Below, one piece after another: positions 1 through 12,200 of a stretch of 64,000 nucleotides of DNA (position 1 is its first letter; each line of letters begins with the position of its first letter). A model generated the notes under the pieces. That model searched no databases and had not been told where the DNA came from. It saw only the letters and a program-made list of their open reading frames with translations. The stretch is from Amphimedon queenslandica (lineage: Eukaryota; Porifera; Demospongiae; Haplosclerida; Niphatidae), in the NCBI RefSeq assembly GCF_000090795.2, contig NW_003546547.1, positions 52,107-116,106 on the forward strand, given 5' to 3'. The position numbers and the translations under genes were made by a program.

Positions 1-3000
1 ACAATGCAAACATGTCTACCTCTTTAGGGAGCTACAATCAATGAAGATAATAATGAAATGCTCCTCTCTCTCTCTAACCTCTCTTAGTAATACACATGTG
101 AAGTTTCCGTGTTGGAAAGGTTGGAAGACTGATACTCCACTCTCATTATTTAAATGTTGACACAGCTCAATGTTAAGTTTGTTCAACATGTTCACCTCTT
201 CAAAAGTCAACTCTTGCTTTTCTATAAAATCTGACTTAACATATCTGGGAGAGACAGAGAGAGAGGAGAGAATAGAGAGGGTAAGTGTGTGATAAGATGT
301 AAGAAATTATACTAAACTGCATAATGGCCACACAGTGAATGTTAGGAAACTCCAACCATCTCAGATTGCTCTGTCGTCTTAGTACAACTTCAAAGAGACA
401 CCTTGCTTGAGTAATGGGATATATGGTATCCTAGGGACAAACACAACACTAACCAATCGATGTTTGGATTAATACAACATACTATTTTCTGTTTCAATTC
501 TTCAGCAAATTTCTCAATGTCTTCAATTGATGTACTATACTCTGAAAATAGACAAAATATTTATACAAAAAAACCACAAAAAGTCATTGTGTACATTTAG
601 AAAACTAATTGTCACTATAATAATATAATTATTAAAAATCTATCATTATCCTTGCTATTAATTACTACAAGCAAGAATGCATAAACCATGTACTCTTGCT
701 GTAAGTTGCTTGAAAATTAAATTTGTTTGATTAACCTCAAAAATTGCCAGCCATACAAGCGATTAAACCCCCAGACCCACTAACCAGGAAACGATGTAAT
801 TGGATCAAAGTGAAACACAATCCCATCCTTCCCGCCCATGTCATACGTTACTATGCCAACCTTTGGAAACAATGCTTGAAGATCCTTTGATATCTAAATG
901 TAAACACAATAAATAATAAATAAATAAATAAATAATAAACATTTGTGAGCCTTGCAATTAGACCCACCATGACGTTATATAGGTTAGTGAGTACTAGTGG
1001 CATTCCGTGTATAGTGACTACAAGGGGGCCCTCGTCATCTTCTGGTGGCTGGGTATCACTGCCTTCTTTGTCTCCTTTTTCGCTGGAACCAGACTCCTAG
1101 AAATTATAAATGGCTGTTTGAAAAACGTGCAGAAAATCAGCTATACTGCAGTACATTAAAGGGTCTAAAATAAAAGGTCTTCAAAGTATTCTTTGATTTG
1201 TTATAAGAGGAGGTCTTAATTTGGCCCGATTTTTGAGCAAATTAAAAAATTCATAAAAAATCCAATTTTGATTGGAATCAGCTCAAACTTTCTATGCAAC
1301 ATAAGTACATGTATATGCATCAGGAAAAATTATTAAAGTGGAAAATTTTCACCTTTTCATTTTTGGTGAAATTTGGCAAAAATCCCCGTACTATAGTACA
1401 GGGACTTTTGGCCCAATTTTTGAGTAACTTTTAAAATTCATAAAAAATTCATTTTTGATCGGAATCAGCTCAAACTTTCTACGCAACATAAGTACATGTA
1501 TATGCATCAGGAAAAATTATTAAAGTGGAGAATTTTCACCTTTTCATTTTTGGCGAAATTTGGCAAAAATCCCTGTACTATAATAGTACAGGGACTTTGG
1601 CCCAATTTTTGAGTAACTTTAAAAATTCATAAAAAATCCAATTTCAATCGGAATTGGCTTACACTTTCTACACAACATAAGTACATAAATATGCACCAGA
1701 AAAAATTATAAAAGTGGAGAATTCTCTCCTTTTCATTTTTGGCAAAATTTGGCCAGAGACAGTGTACTATAGTACTAGTACATGGTCTTTGGTGCAATTT
1801 TCAAACAACTTCCAAAATTCATTAAAAATCTAATTTGATTTAATTTAAAACAGAAGCTAACCTGATCTGAGGAGCTGTCTTTCTGCTCTTGTGGGTGTGG
1901 CACTGGATTAATAAAACTCTTAAAAGATGGAGGGAGAACTAACTGCCCACTGCCGGAATATTTAAACAAGATGACATAAGAGGTATGACTTGGAATAGCC
2001 TAATTAGTGTGAGACTATAATAATTCATTAACGATCATGACGTACTAGTCTTGTAATGCCAGGTATCTCATCTAATCTCTTCATCATGTTCTTAGTCTAA
2101 AGGATTGAATGGAATGATAAGAATGCTGACTATTGGCATACCAGTCCTCTACAGTAGCTGACAGTATCGACCAGTGCAGACTCACCTAATGAGAATTAAC
2201 ATAAACAATAGAGCCTGTCTCAATGTGCATGAGTAATTGAGAGCAAACAGACATAATAAGCTTTAACTAAAGGGCACAAGACTACATCTCCTTATAAGGC
2301 TGAAACGAATAGTGAGATATTCAAATATTCGTTCGTTTAGCATGCCAACTATTCAAATAGTGAAAAATACTACCGTATAGCAGGAAATTTTGGAGGGAAT
2401 TAAATTTGGCGAATTTGGCGTTTTGATAGCCATTCGCCAAAATTAAACCCGCCATTTTGAGCCATTATACGCATGCTCAATGCACGTGGCCACCAATTCG
2501 CCAAATTAAAATCTGCCAATCACCAAAATTTAGCAATTCGCCAATATTTAGTCCCTCCAAAATTTTCCGCTATACGGTATTCATTTCAGCTCTATCCTCC
2601 TTATAGCTAGTCTACTTCTATTTTCTCCTTCTCTTCCTTACCAAGATACTGCATGCAGAGCCAGAGTGGTAGCGCCAGTAGCTTTGAAAGACCACGGGGA
2701 TAAAGACCTAGCCATGAGGACTGAGGGATTGCAAAATCCTTTGAAGAGAGATCGGGATTCTCTCCTGGAAAGTTAGCAGGAGTAGGCTGAGAGAGAGAGG
2801 GAGGAGAGAGAGAGGGGGGAGGTTAGTGAGGATAGTTTAATTACAAGCAATGACTCACAACTCCACTGGTAGTTATAACTTTGGGGTGTTTATGAAACGT
2901 CTGTCAAATAGAGTTAAGATAACTTCTCTATATACTATTGTGCCAACACACACATACAATACTACCAATACTTTGCATGCGTGTACAAGTACATCAATAG

Positions 3001-4808
3001 AGCTACTTGGGTACTATATATATATATAATAAAGAGGATACAATCTTTGGAGAGCTAAGAATCCCAAACCACGTCCCAGGGAACAGTGTGAAGCTATCAG
3101 CATCACTGAATCCCTAATCATGCACACAATACAATTAAAGAAAGTATGACATTTTATGGTACTTTTATTTCATCTCTCTCTTCTGGAAGACATAGTGAGG
3201 AGAGCCCATGACTACAAGTACAAAATATTAAAAGATACTGAACCTTCTCTCTCTCTCTCTCAGCTCACCCTGTTACATGTAGCCACATGTTATATTGATC
3301 ACAAATTCCTCTTAATGTCACCAAATCATCAATATGACCAGCAAGAGGTGTTCCTTGTAATAATAGACACAATAAATCAGCACACACACACACACACAAT
3401 ACCTGCATAAGCAACAACCATTAATGGTGTCTTTCCAACATTATTGTCTTCATTAATCTTCTTCTCTAAAGCATTGGTGTCCTAGAGAAGAAGATATACA
3501 TGATGAGAGTGATGATTATCACTTACTAATGAATGAGTAGAGCCATGAACTGTAGAACAGGGAACTGGAAGGGAAAGTGAAATAAAAGCAAAGTTTACTT
3601 TCAGATTTACTTACTTATAGAGAGAGAGGACTGAGGCAAGCCAGCCTAAAGTGAAATCAAAAACAAACTCAAACAATTAGTCCCAGCCTTACCCTCACAC
3701 ACGAAGAGTATAATGGCTCTATTTCACCTCTGGCACTCAGATATATTACAGGAGGCCTATGAAAAACAAAAAGAAAATGATGACATACTTTAGTGCATGC
3801 ATACAAGTGTCTGCAATTTATAATTTACTTTGTGGCAGCTGCTAGTAGACCATCGGTCCCCATTTTATCATACTTCCTATACAAAGCCATCTGAATCGCT
3901 ACAATAGAATAGAAACCAGTTACTTATAGTTGTATATGTAACACTGTACCTCTTAAGTAACCATCTCTGACGTCATCGTGATAAATCGAGGCCAATGGTT
4001 TATTAATGTCTAATCTAAAAAGAGAAATTATTACTTCTATCATAAGGTACCTTAAATTGCATACTGTGTGTAGCCTTAGCCCTTATTAAAATTACAGCCT
4101 TCCCAAATTATTTTTTACAAAAAAAATCTTAGACAACTCCATCTCCTCAATATATATACAGATAGATATTATATACAATTATCTACCAAATCATTCTATT
4201 ACCTGCTCTATTAATACAATCATTATCATTACCTACCCTATTAATCCGATCATTATATTTGCTACATGTACATGGACATATCCAGCAAGTCCATCAATGT
4301 CCCTTTGGTCTAGAGCCACTGAGAGATAACAGGACAAGGAACGGGCTAGGACTGAGAGGTGAGTCCCTCCCGAGTGCAACGAGGTTTTTAAACTACAAAA
4401 TATTTTAATTTTTTAAATTAAAAAATTATAACGTACGGTCCCGTTATTTTGAGGCACGCCCCTAATTTGTCTAAGACATTTGATAATTCTTGATCCCTTT
4501 AATTAGAAAAAAGTACACATAATAATAATATATAATAATTAGTAATTACCCTTCAGCTAGGAGTGGGTCATTTTCTGGCCTAATTAATAGAAAAAAGACA
4601 ATTAGGGCTTAAAATACAGAGAAATGTGGCGGGTACTTATTGGAAGGTTTTTCTTGCTGCTGCTGTGAGACTTGTTGAAGTCCTTCAAGCCATTTTTGCA
4701 GGATAGTATTTAGTTCCTAAAAATATCCAATAAGTTTACAATCAGTTTGGATGCTAGATATATTCACAAGAAGGCCAATAGTCTAAGAAACTTACCGATT
4801 GTTCCATT
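1..4808 (-). CDS. PDXDC1: PDXDC1-like pyridoxal-dependent decarboxylase domain protein (3' end outside window)
   Basis: This minus-strand gene has many exons and short introns. The start ATG (4806-4808) opens MEQS and splices to an exon reading ELNTILQKWLEGLQQ. Later exons match animal PDXDC1 in order: HLSVLARSLSCYLSVALDQ (about 4290-4350), PPVIYLSARGEIEPL (about 3700-3755), INEDNNVGKTPLMVVAYAG (about 3410-3480), a FPGTWFGIL block (about 3060-3110) and LLALPLWLCMQYLG (about 2645-2690). Exons towards the left edge encode acidic and poorly conserved C-terminal sequence. The family has the PLP-dependent decarboxylase fold, but a substrate is not established and I did not verify the PLP lysine. 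The intron at about 1100-1860 is filled by a dispersed palindromic repeat. The ATG lies 211 bp from receptor gene A on the opposite strand, so the promoter is probably shared. Family assignment is strong; individual exon edges are approximate. Confidence 0.85.
1195..1850 (-). repeat. Array of about 3 monomers of the 186-187 bp palindromic dispersed repeat
   Basis: Repeated blocks begin near 1200, 1390 and 1575, each with GCCCAATTTTTGAG, ATCCAATTTTGAT-like and ACATAAGTACATGTATATGC segments. The palindromic cores sit at 1384-1403 and 1571-1593, 187 bp apart, with a decayed third core near 1760. The orientation is opposite to the arrays at 21.6, 48.2 and 60.3 kb. The array lies wholly in a PDXDC1 intron. 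No ORF is supported in it. Confidence 0.85.
2369..2581. mobile_element. MITE with imperfect terminal inverted repeats beginning CCGTATAGC
   Basis: The left end reads TACCGTATAGCAGGAAATTT from 2371, and the right end is its near-perfect reverse complement, finishing ...GCTATACGGTA at 2579. The inverted repeats extend roughly 40 bp imperfectly through the GGCGAA segments. If the element proper begins at CCG, TA dinucleotides flank both ends, as in a Tc1/mariner-type target duplication. It is 0.2 kb, non-coding, AT-rich and located in a PDXDC1 intron. Confidence 0.7.
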
Positions 4809-5019
4809 GATCCTTCTTTTGGCGGACTCCACGTTGAACAATGGGTGTGTCTAATCTGAAATTAATGGACCACACCCAATTAATTAAATTGCTGCAGCTT
4901 TGCAGTTTGCATTGCAGAATGTGTCATGCAGTTAATCCTTTAGTGTCAGAGTAGGTTGTAGATTCTATCACTCTCACTGTTTTTATTATATTGTCTGTAA
5001 GACTAGAGACAAAGAAAAG

Positions 5020-6886
5020 ATGAAACTTCTGTTAGCTGATCTACTTTTATTACTAATAAGCCTTGGCTGGTTTCTATCAAGTAAAAATGTTCTCTGTAGT
5101 TTTAATTTCTAATGTTAATTCATTTTAAAAGGTACTGTGCAAAGTCAACAACAATGTGCAAGAAAGTTTATGGATCTATCTTTAGTGACATATAGAGCAG
5201 AACGCATTTCAAATAATGCAGTTGGTAATGACTTGGACAATGAGCTCAGAGTCCTTCAAGAGTATCAGTTCAATTGTTCATCTACTAATATAACCAGTCT
5301 TATATTGGGTATTGATGTAAGATCTGGCTATACTATGTTTCCCAGTGTCCAGGTTTATTCAACTGACGGTAGTCTAGTGACTGGTAGTGAGAGAACTATT
5401 TATTATTCTCCCTCTAATGTCAGTACTAGTGGAGTGTTTGAATATCCACTCAATCCTCCTATACCAGTAATGAATGGAGACCTGTTAGCTGTATCACAAC
5501 CACCTCAAGCGAGCAGTGTTGTTAGAATCTATTATACTCTTCCAGGGGTCACCTTTCGTAGCAGTCGGCATTCACTTAGCACAGAAAATGTTAATTCAAA
5601 TGGTTCTTCAATCACAAATCAGTTGATATTAGTATATCCAGTAACAGGTAAGACACACACTCACTGTATCATTGAATTATTTTACTATCATTAGATGGAT
5701 ACTGTGTTAATAGTGTCAATTCAATCAATGCTTCAATTATTAAAGAAAATGCTTTTAAAATACATGACTCTGATCGGCCAAGTGATAACAGACAATACTT
5801 GTATCCAGATATAGTGTTCTCTTGTAATGGTTCACTTACTAAATGGATCTATGGAGGTATTGATCATGGTAACAATCCTCCTAATAGACTACCTGAGCTC
5901 CAAATATGGCGTCAACTGGGTCCCAATAATTACAATAAAACAGGATCTAGTTTAGTTAACGCTAGTGCAATGATTGGTACTAATCTCTATGAATTTATTC
6001 CTCAGAATCCATTGCAGCTCCAGGAAGGAGACATATTTGGTTTCTATTTTCCAGAAAGATCTGAAAGTCAATTGAGTATCTATGAACAGGATGGTAATGG
6101 ACCAGTCAACCTAAGGTACAGCTCAAATGTTCCTCTATCATCAATAAGTCAAGCATTATCTACTTTTGCAAATAATTTTCCACTAGTTTCAGTTGAAGTT
6201 TCAGGTAATAAATAATTTTAATATTGTCTCATGTTAATTTTAATTACTCAATAGTGTCTACAATGCCACCTATTATGTCAACAACTACTCCTACTACTAC
6301 TACTATTACTGTGATATCTGCTAGCTCATATGCAACACTATCAACTGCTATCCTCAGCAGCATAGAACCATCTTCTCTCCCATCATCTGTAGTCAGTACA
6401 TCCACATCATCTACTACTGCAAACACAACACCAGTTGCAGTATACATAATTGTAGGCATTGTAGTATGTATCATTCTTGCCTCTTTAGTAATAATAGTGC
6501 TGTCTGTTGCTGTTTGCATCAAGAAAAGATCCAATAAAAAAGAAAATGTTGTTATTGAAGCAGATGTTAGTTTATCGCTAAAATTTATGCCTGCTGGGAA
6601 AGGAAGCGATAACTCTAATACAGCCACAGAAGATAATGATAGCAATGATTTCACTATTTCTAATATGAATGATAACCCAGCATATGGTACTGCTAGCGCT
6701 CTTACTAATAGTGGTAATGCCACTGCTGTGATAATACAAGATAACCTAGCATATGCCAGCACTGATATTGTGTCCAACAATAATAATAATAGATCTACAG
6801 GAGTATATGAAGTAGTTGAAGCACCAAACTTTGAATCACCGAATTCTAATTGTCAAGATGGTGACATAGATAATGACTATATATAG
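5020..6886 (+). CDS. Receptor-like type I membrane protein, paralogue A of a three-gene family
   Basis: Four exons (5020-5080, 5132-5647, 5695-6204, 6255-6886) join in frame to 572 residues, and all introns are phase 1. I do not recognise the family. Residues 1-20 are a hydrophobic signal peptide. Exon 2 encodes module 1 (about residues 22-192) and exon 3 encodes module 2 (about 193-362). The modules resemble each other: TSLILGIDVR then PSVQVY then a GDLLAVSQP segment, against LTKWIYGGI then PELQIWRQ then a GDIFGFYFP segment. Exon 4 encodes a Ser/Thr-rich stalk (about 60 residues), one transmembrane helix (about 423-451) and a polar tail with NDNPAYGT and QDNLAYAS motifs. NPxY motifs are known sites for PTB-domain binding and endocytosis. 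A cell-surface role is inferred; the ligand is unknown. Confidence 0.85.
5648..5694 (+). other. 47-nt intron 2 of receptor A, identical to introns of B and C
   Basis: The intron starts GTAAGACACACACTCACTG and ends in TCATTAG. The same 47 bases occur at 7708-7754 and 63528-63574 by direct comparison, and the preceding 3' end of exon 2 is also the same. The reading frame (phase 1, joining Thr to Asp-Gly) is preserved in all three copies. Confidence 0.95.
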
Positions 6887-7054
6887 AATTAAAAATATAT
6901 TTTAATAATGTTTTTTATTAGTATGAGTTATTAGCAGTAATTTCATATGAACACAGCCTATACCACCTTGTGTCATGCAATGAAAAAGGTGTTGTTATTA
7001 TAGCCCTGCTATTAGTGTTACTTCCCCTCACTCTTAAAAAAGGAAAGAAGAAGG

Positions 7055-9125
7055 ATGAAGTTGCTGGCAGTTGAAAATCTTTTTTATCTAATATTATTAG
7101 TACTTTCAAAGGGTATGACTTTGTATAATGATAATTAAAGTTTTCAAATTAATAGGTTTTGTGTATGGAGACCAGGGATGTACAGAGAAGTTTATGGAGT
7201 TGTCACAAGTAACATACAGAGCACAATACACATCAGCTAGTGCCCCTGGAAGGACATGGGATGATAAACTAAGAGCTCTTCAAGAGTATCAGTTCAATTG
7301 TTCATCCACTAATGTAACCAGTCTTATATTGGGTATTGATGTGAGGAGAGCTACTGGTAGTATTAATTTATTTCCAAGTGTTAGAGTTTATAGACCTAAT
7401 AGCAATGATCCTGGGAAGTATGATCTAGTGACTGGTAGTGAGAGAACTATTTATTATTCTACCTCTAATGTCAGTACTAGTGGAGTGTTTGAATATCCAC
7501 TCAATCCTCCTATACCAGTAATGAGTGGAGAAGTTGTAGCAATTGTACAACCTCGTGAGGAAGAGAGTGTTGTCAGAATCTATTACATTGAAGGTGTATC
7601 TGGAATCAGTTTTAGTAGCAGCAAGGAAATATCAATTGATTCAGATGAAATTGATTTAGGTGATACTCCCATTACAAATGAGTTGATATTAGTATATCCA
7701 GTAACAGGTAAGACACACACTCACTGTATCATTGAATTATTTTACTATCATTAGATGGACACTGTGTTAATAGTGCCAATTCAATCAATGCTATGGCTAT
7801 TAGAAATTATTTCCTAACAGTCCAAAGGAGTGGAGCTATTAATGATAGAAGGCAGTATCTATATCCTGAAATTGTGTTCTCATGTAATGGATCCCTCACT
7901 AAATGGATATATGGAGGGATGAATCACAATAACATGAACAATAATTCACCTGAGCTCCAAATATGGCGTCAACTGGGTCCCAATAATTACAACAAAATAG
8001 GATCTAGTTTAGTTAATGCTAATACAATGATTGGTACTAATCTCTATGAGTTTATTCCTCAGACTCCACTGCAGTTCCAGGAAGGAGACATATTTGGTGT
8101 TCATATTCCACAAACAGGCCAAAGTGTGTTTTCTTTATATGAGCAGAGAGGGAATGGACCTCTTAATGAGCGAGTCAATGGTGATGCTGACAATCCTTAT
8201 TCAACAATAACTCAAGCACTTGTAACAGACTCAAATAATGATTTCCCATTAGTCACTGTAGAAGTATCAAGTAAGTTATTGATAATAATTTTATATTTAT
8301 TATGATTACATGTTTATAGTTTCACTGGCATCTACTAGTGTGGTTTCATCATCAAGTACCAGCCCAGTCATTAGTACAACTTCTGTAATAACAACCTCTA
8401 CCATGATATCATCTACAGTGGTGTCCATCACTCTCAGTAATGCTTTATCTATACTGGTAACTGCCATTCCATCACTTTTGTCATCTACTTATTCTAGCAG
8501 TTCATTTTATACCACTCCAGTTAGTTCAACAGTGATCATTACTACTGCTCCCAGTGACTCCTCAGTTATTGCTACTACTGTAAATAGATCTAGTAGTACT
8601 GCCATTAGTGGGATGACTTCTCCTGGCAGTTCATCATCTATTGCAACTTCCACTAAATCCACTACTTCTAGCAGTGCATCTGTTGTCTCTACTGTGAATT
8701 CTGCTGTCTCTATTGTGATATCTGTTAGCTCACATTCCATGCTATCAACTGCTATCCTCAGCATCATGGAACCATCTTCTCTCTCATCATCTGTAGTCAG
8801 TACTTCCACATCATCTACTACTGCAAACACAACACCAGTTGCAGTATACATAATTGTAGGCATTGTAGTATGCATTATTCTTGCCTCTTTAGTAATAATA
8901 GTGCTGTCTGTTGCTGTTTGCATCAAGAAAAAAGGACATATTATTATTGATTCATCAGACATGGAAGACAATCCAGCGTACATTGCTACTAATCCTATTG
9001 CTGTGACAATACAGGATAATCCAGCATATGCCACCAATGTTGGAAATGAATGTAATGCAGTAGATTATGAAGAATTGAATCAAGTGATAGCACAAGATTA
9101 TGATGAAATTGATGATTGTGTGTAA
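7055..9125 (+). CDS. Receptor-like type I membrane protein, paralogue B
   Basis: Four exons (7055-7112, 7156-7707, 7755-8270, 8320-9125) join in frame to 643 residues with the same phase-1 intron pattern as gene A, which ends 169 bp upstream. Order: signal peptide, module 1 with a conserved N-glycosylation sequon block (FNCSSTN), module 2 with PELQIWRQLG and YEFIPQTPLQ, stalk, helix, tail. The Ser/Thr-rich stalk is about 173 residues (about 376-548), nearly three times that of A, and looks mucin-like. The transmembrane block VAVYIIVGIVVCIILASLVI is identical to A. The tail is shorter and carries two intact DNPAY motifs. Function is unknown; tandem duplication with later exchange is inferred. 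Confidence 0.85.
7708..7754 (+). other. 47-nt intron 2 of receptor B, identical to A and C
   Basis: This is the same 47-base intron as at 5648-5694 and 63528-63574, in the same phase and between the same codons. Confidence 0.95.
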
Positions 9126-9266
9126 AGATTATTTTTTAAAAATTAATAGGTAGTGATGTGAACCCATTGGAATGTTTGGAATGTGATAAATAATAGAGGG
9201 TGTGGCTCGTTACTCTCTAGCTCGCTCTCGAGGTCTCTAGCCGAGTCTTTCTATCCGTCTCTTCTA

Positions 9267-12200
9267 ATGTCTCTGTTATCTCACATAAGAGAGGCTGTAG
9301 CTAATAATCAGCCTGATAAACTACGCTCCCTTCTATTACAATCTTCCCTGCCCAATCCAGAAGAAGAAAGCAAGAATAAAAATGAAGGTGTTTGTGTTTC
9401 TTCTCCACTCGACTCCTCACTTCAATTAGCAGTAAATTTAATAATCAGGCGTCAGGAGACTGAATCTACTGCTACTGAGGCGACTACAGTAGATTCTGGT
9501 AACTTTGAGTGTGTCTCCCTGCTTTTAGAACACGGAGCGTCATTGAGTAGTCTCTCTAAAGATGGATTGAAAGGTGGAAATGTATTTGGTCTAGAGGAGC
9601 TGTTCGAGCTGTCATTGTATCTCTCCTCTTCTCCTTCCCTCTCTCACCTTCCATTACCTGTACTCTCAGGCCCTCTGAGACAAGCCATTAAAGAAGGAGA
9701 TATCAAACTATTAGAATCCATCTTGAGTAAGAATGACAAGATATCAAACTACAGGGACAGCATGGGTCTGACGCCACTTCACTATCTCTCAATGTACACG
9801 ACAGAGGAACGTCCCCTACTATTAGACGTGGGTAAGCTACTATTAGAACACGGTGCCAAACCAAATCTAGCATCTCGTACTGACCTCTCTACTCCACTTC
9901 ATTACGCCTGCCACCATGGTAACACGGCCATTGTCGACCTGTTGCTAAGGGAATCGATTGACCCAGAGTCCCTTCTATTGTGTCAGGACTCACTTGGGAG
10001 GACATGTACACATGTAGCAATATACAATGATCACTGGGACCTTGTTTCAGCGTTGGTCCAATCGTACAGGGATCTATTAGCATCTGCTGAATGCGTAGTC
10101 GATCATAAAGGATACAATATCAGTGGGGCTTTGTTTTATGCTCGTTCTTCCTCCTCTCTCCCTCTCTCTCATCATTTATTGACTCCTTGTCTCTCTAAGG
10201 TGGAGGCTGATTATTGTCTTCATGATGCTGTTGCTGTTGGGAACGATGAAATGGTAGAGCATGCAATGGAGGGAGGTGCTGATGTCAATGTCTTTGACTT
10301 TTGTCAGCAGTCTCCACTTATTCTAGCATCAAAGCTAGGCCATCATTCCATCTGTAAGCAATTGCTTAGTAAAGGAGCCAATCCTTCTCTCTCTGATAAT
10401 TCTGGCTGGACTCCTTTGCATTACGCAGCAGCTAATGGCCACAAACAAGTCATTGAAGCTTTACTTGAATCAGGAGATGAAAAAGGAGAGAGTCTTGATC
10501 TTTATCCTGTTACTAATACTGGCTCTACTCCGTTGGAACTGAGTCTATTACGTGGGCGAATTGAAGTTGCACGTGTGATCCTCTCATCCACTAAGAGAGA
10601 AGTGTTTAATGGTGACTGGATGAATCTCCTCTCATTAGCAGCTTCACTCGATGACCTGTCAATCATTAAGGATATTGTCCACTTGTTTTGTCCACAGCAA
10701 TGGGCCAAATCATTGGGCAATTGGATCAATATACCCATCACCTCTCCTCATAGAGATGGAGATAAGAAAGAGCCAGAGTGGTCTTGCTTGAAAGTATTAA
10801 CAGAATTGCCTTCACCTCCAACTCTCTTTCTCAAAGATATCTTATCGCCTAAATCAGCTCAAGAAAAATTCAAGAAGCATCGTGAATTCTTAGCCTCGTC
10901 TGGTCACTGCCAGTTTGTTGATCATCATATATTTAATTCAGAAGAGAAGAGAAAGAGCAGGAAGAAAAGAAAGCCATTTATGTCTTGTTCTTCCATTACA
11001 AAGAGAAAGTCTTCTCCTATTCACGCGATGCTCTCTGCTGGTAATATCCCTGGTTTGATGTACCTCATTAAAGAAATGAGAAAAGGAAACGGTTTCTCTC
11101 TTTTTCTTGAAACAAAAGACGTGACTGGTGTATCTGGTGCTACCCTGCTCTCAAAGCCACTGACCGAGGGTCTTATGTCTGCTGATCACAAGCTGGAGAG
11201 TGAAATACTGCAAGCATTAGAAAAGGAATACCCTCTACCTGGTGTATCGATTGGATGGGGCTTACTTCATTTACTGATTAGTAAGACAGAGTGAGAGAGA
11301 GAGAGAGAGATGGAGGAGGGAGAAGGATGTATGAAATTAAATTTTTACTAAACAATAACATGTACTATCTTGTTAGTGAATTCATCTTTATTACACTTTT
11401 GGGAGTAGATTTGTCATTTTGTAGTCCCAACAGAGCATTAATTAAATTTCTTTTTATTCTTTTTTAGTTAAACTTTCATCAAAGGTCGTAGAAGGAAAAA
11501 CTCCTCTAGAAAAATGGTAAGCTGCCAAATACACTGATAATATTATTTTTATTTTATGAATTATTCAGGCCTGAGCTGCTCATTACCAAAAAAGCCAGCA
11601 ATTTCGTTCCATCAATAAGTTAGTTCACTTGTATGTGCATTTATTGATATGTACTGTAGTTGTATTATTTTTATTTTTGTTGCTGTTGCTACATATTACT
11701 TGTTTCTTTTGTCTGTTTTCTGTTACAGAACACAATCAACTTAGCAAATTAAATGAAGCCATGAGACTCGCCTCAGCAATATTGGAAAGGTAAGCAATGA
11801 ATGTTAATCTACTAAGAGGGACGCATTTTCATTTCTCTCTCTTTTTTTATAGTGAAGACATTGCTGTATTTTTCCCCATATTTTCCAATCGTTTTTGTTC
11901 TCTTATATTCACTGCTGCCATCAATGGAGTTGATACAAAGTTCCTAAAACTCCTCCTCGCCAAAGGCAACAAGTCCCTCCCCTCCTCGACTCCTCTTTAT
12001 TTCAATTGGTTTAATAGGAATCCACAAAAGTTTGCCGTCACTGAAGCTATAATGAGAAGACATTACAAACAAGCCGAGGTTATACTGGATGAGGTGTCAC
12101 TTTCAGACATGTTCTCAGCACTACCCCCACGTCTCATTGAAGAATCAAGTGAAGTGTCTTCAGTCCACAGCTTAGAAGAAGATGAAGATGACATTGTCAC

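Noticed and set aside
1-4808. Ankyrin-type protein as the identity of the first gene (because of GKTPLMVVAYAG)
   Set aside because: The surrounding exons follow PDXDC1 order, and this block corresponds to the LPLLLVANAG segment of that family.
6244-6780. A 178-residue open frame on the minus strand opposite exon 4 of receptor A (and a similar one at 8507-9037 opposite B)
   Set aside because: They mirror the Ser/Thr-rich and hydrophobic coding of the plus strand, have no independent splice or promoter support, and occur only because of the skewed codon content.
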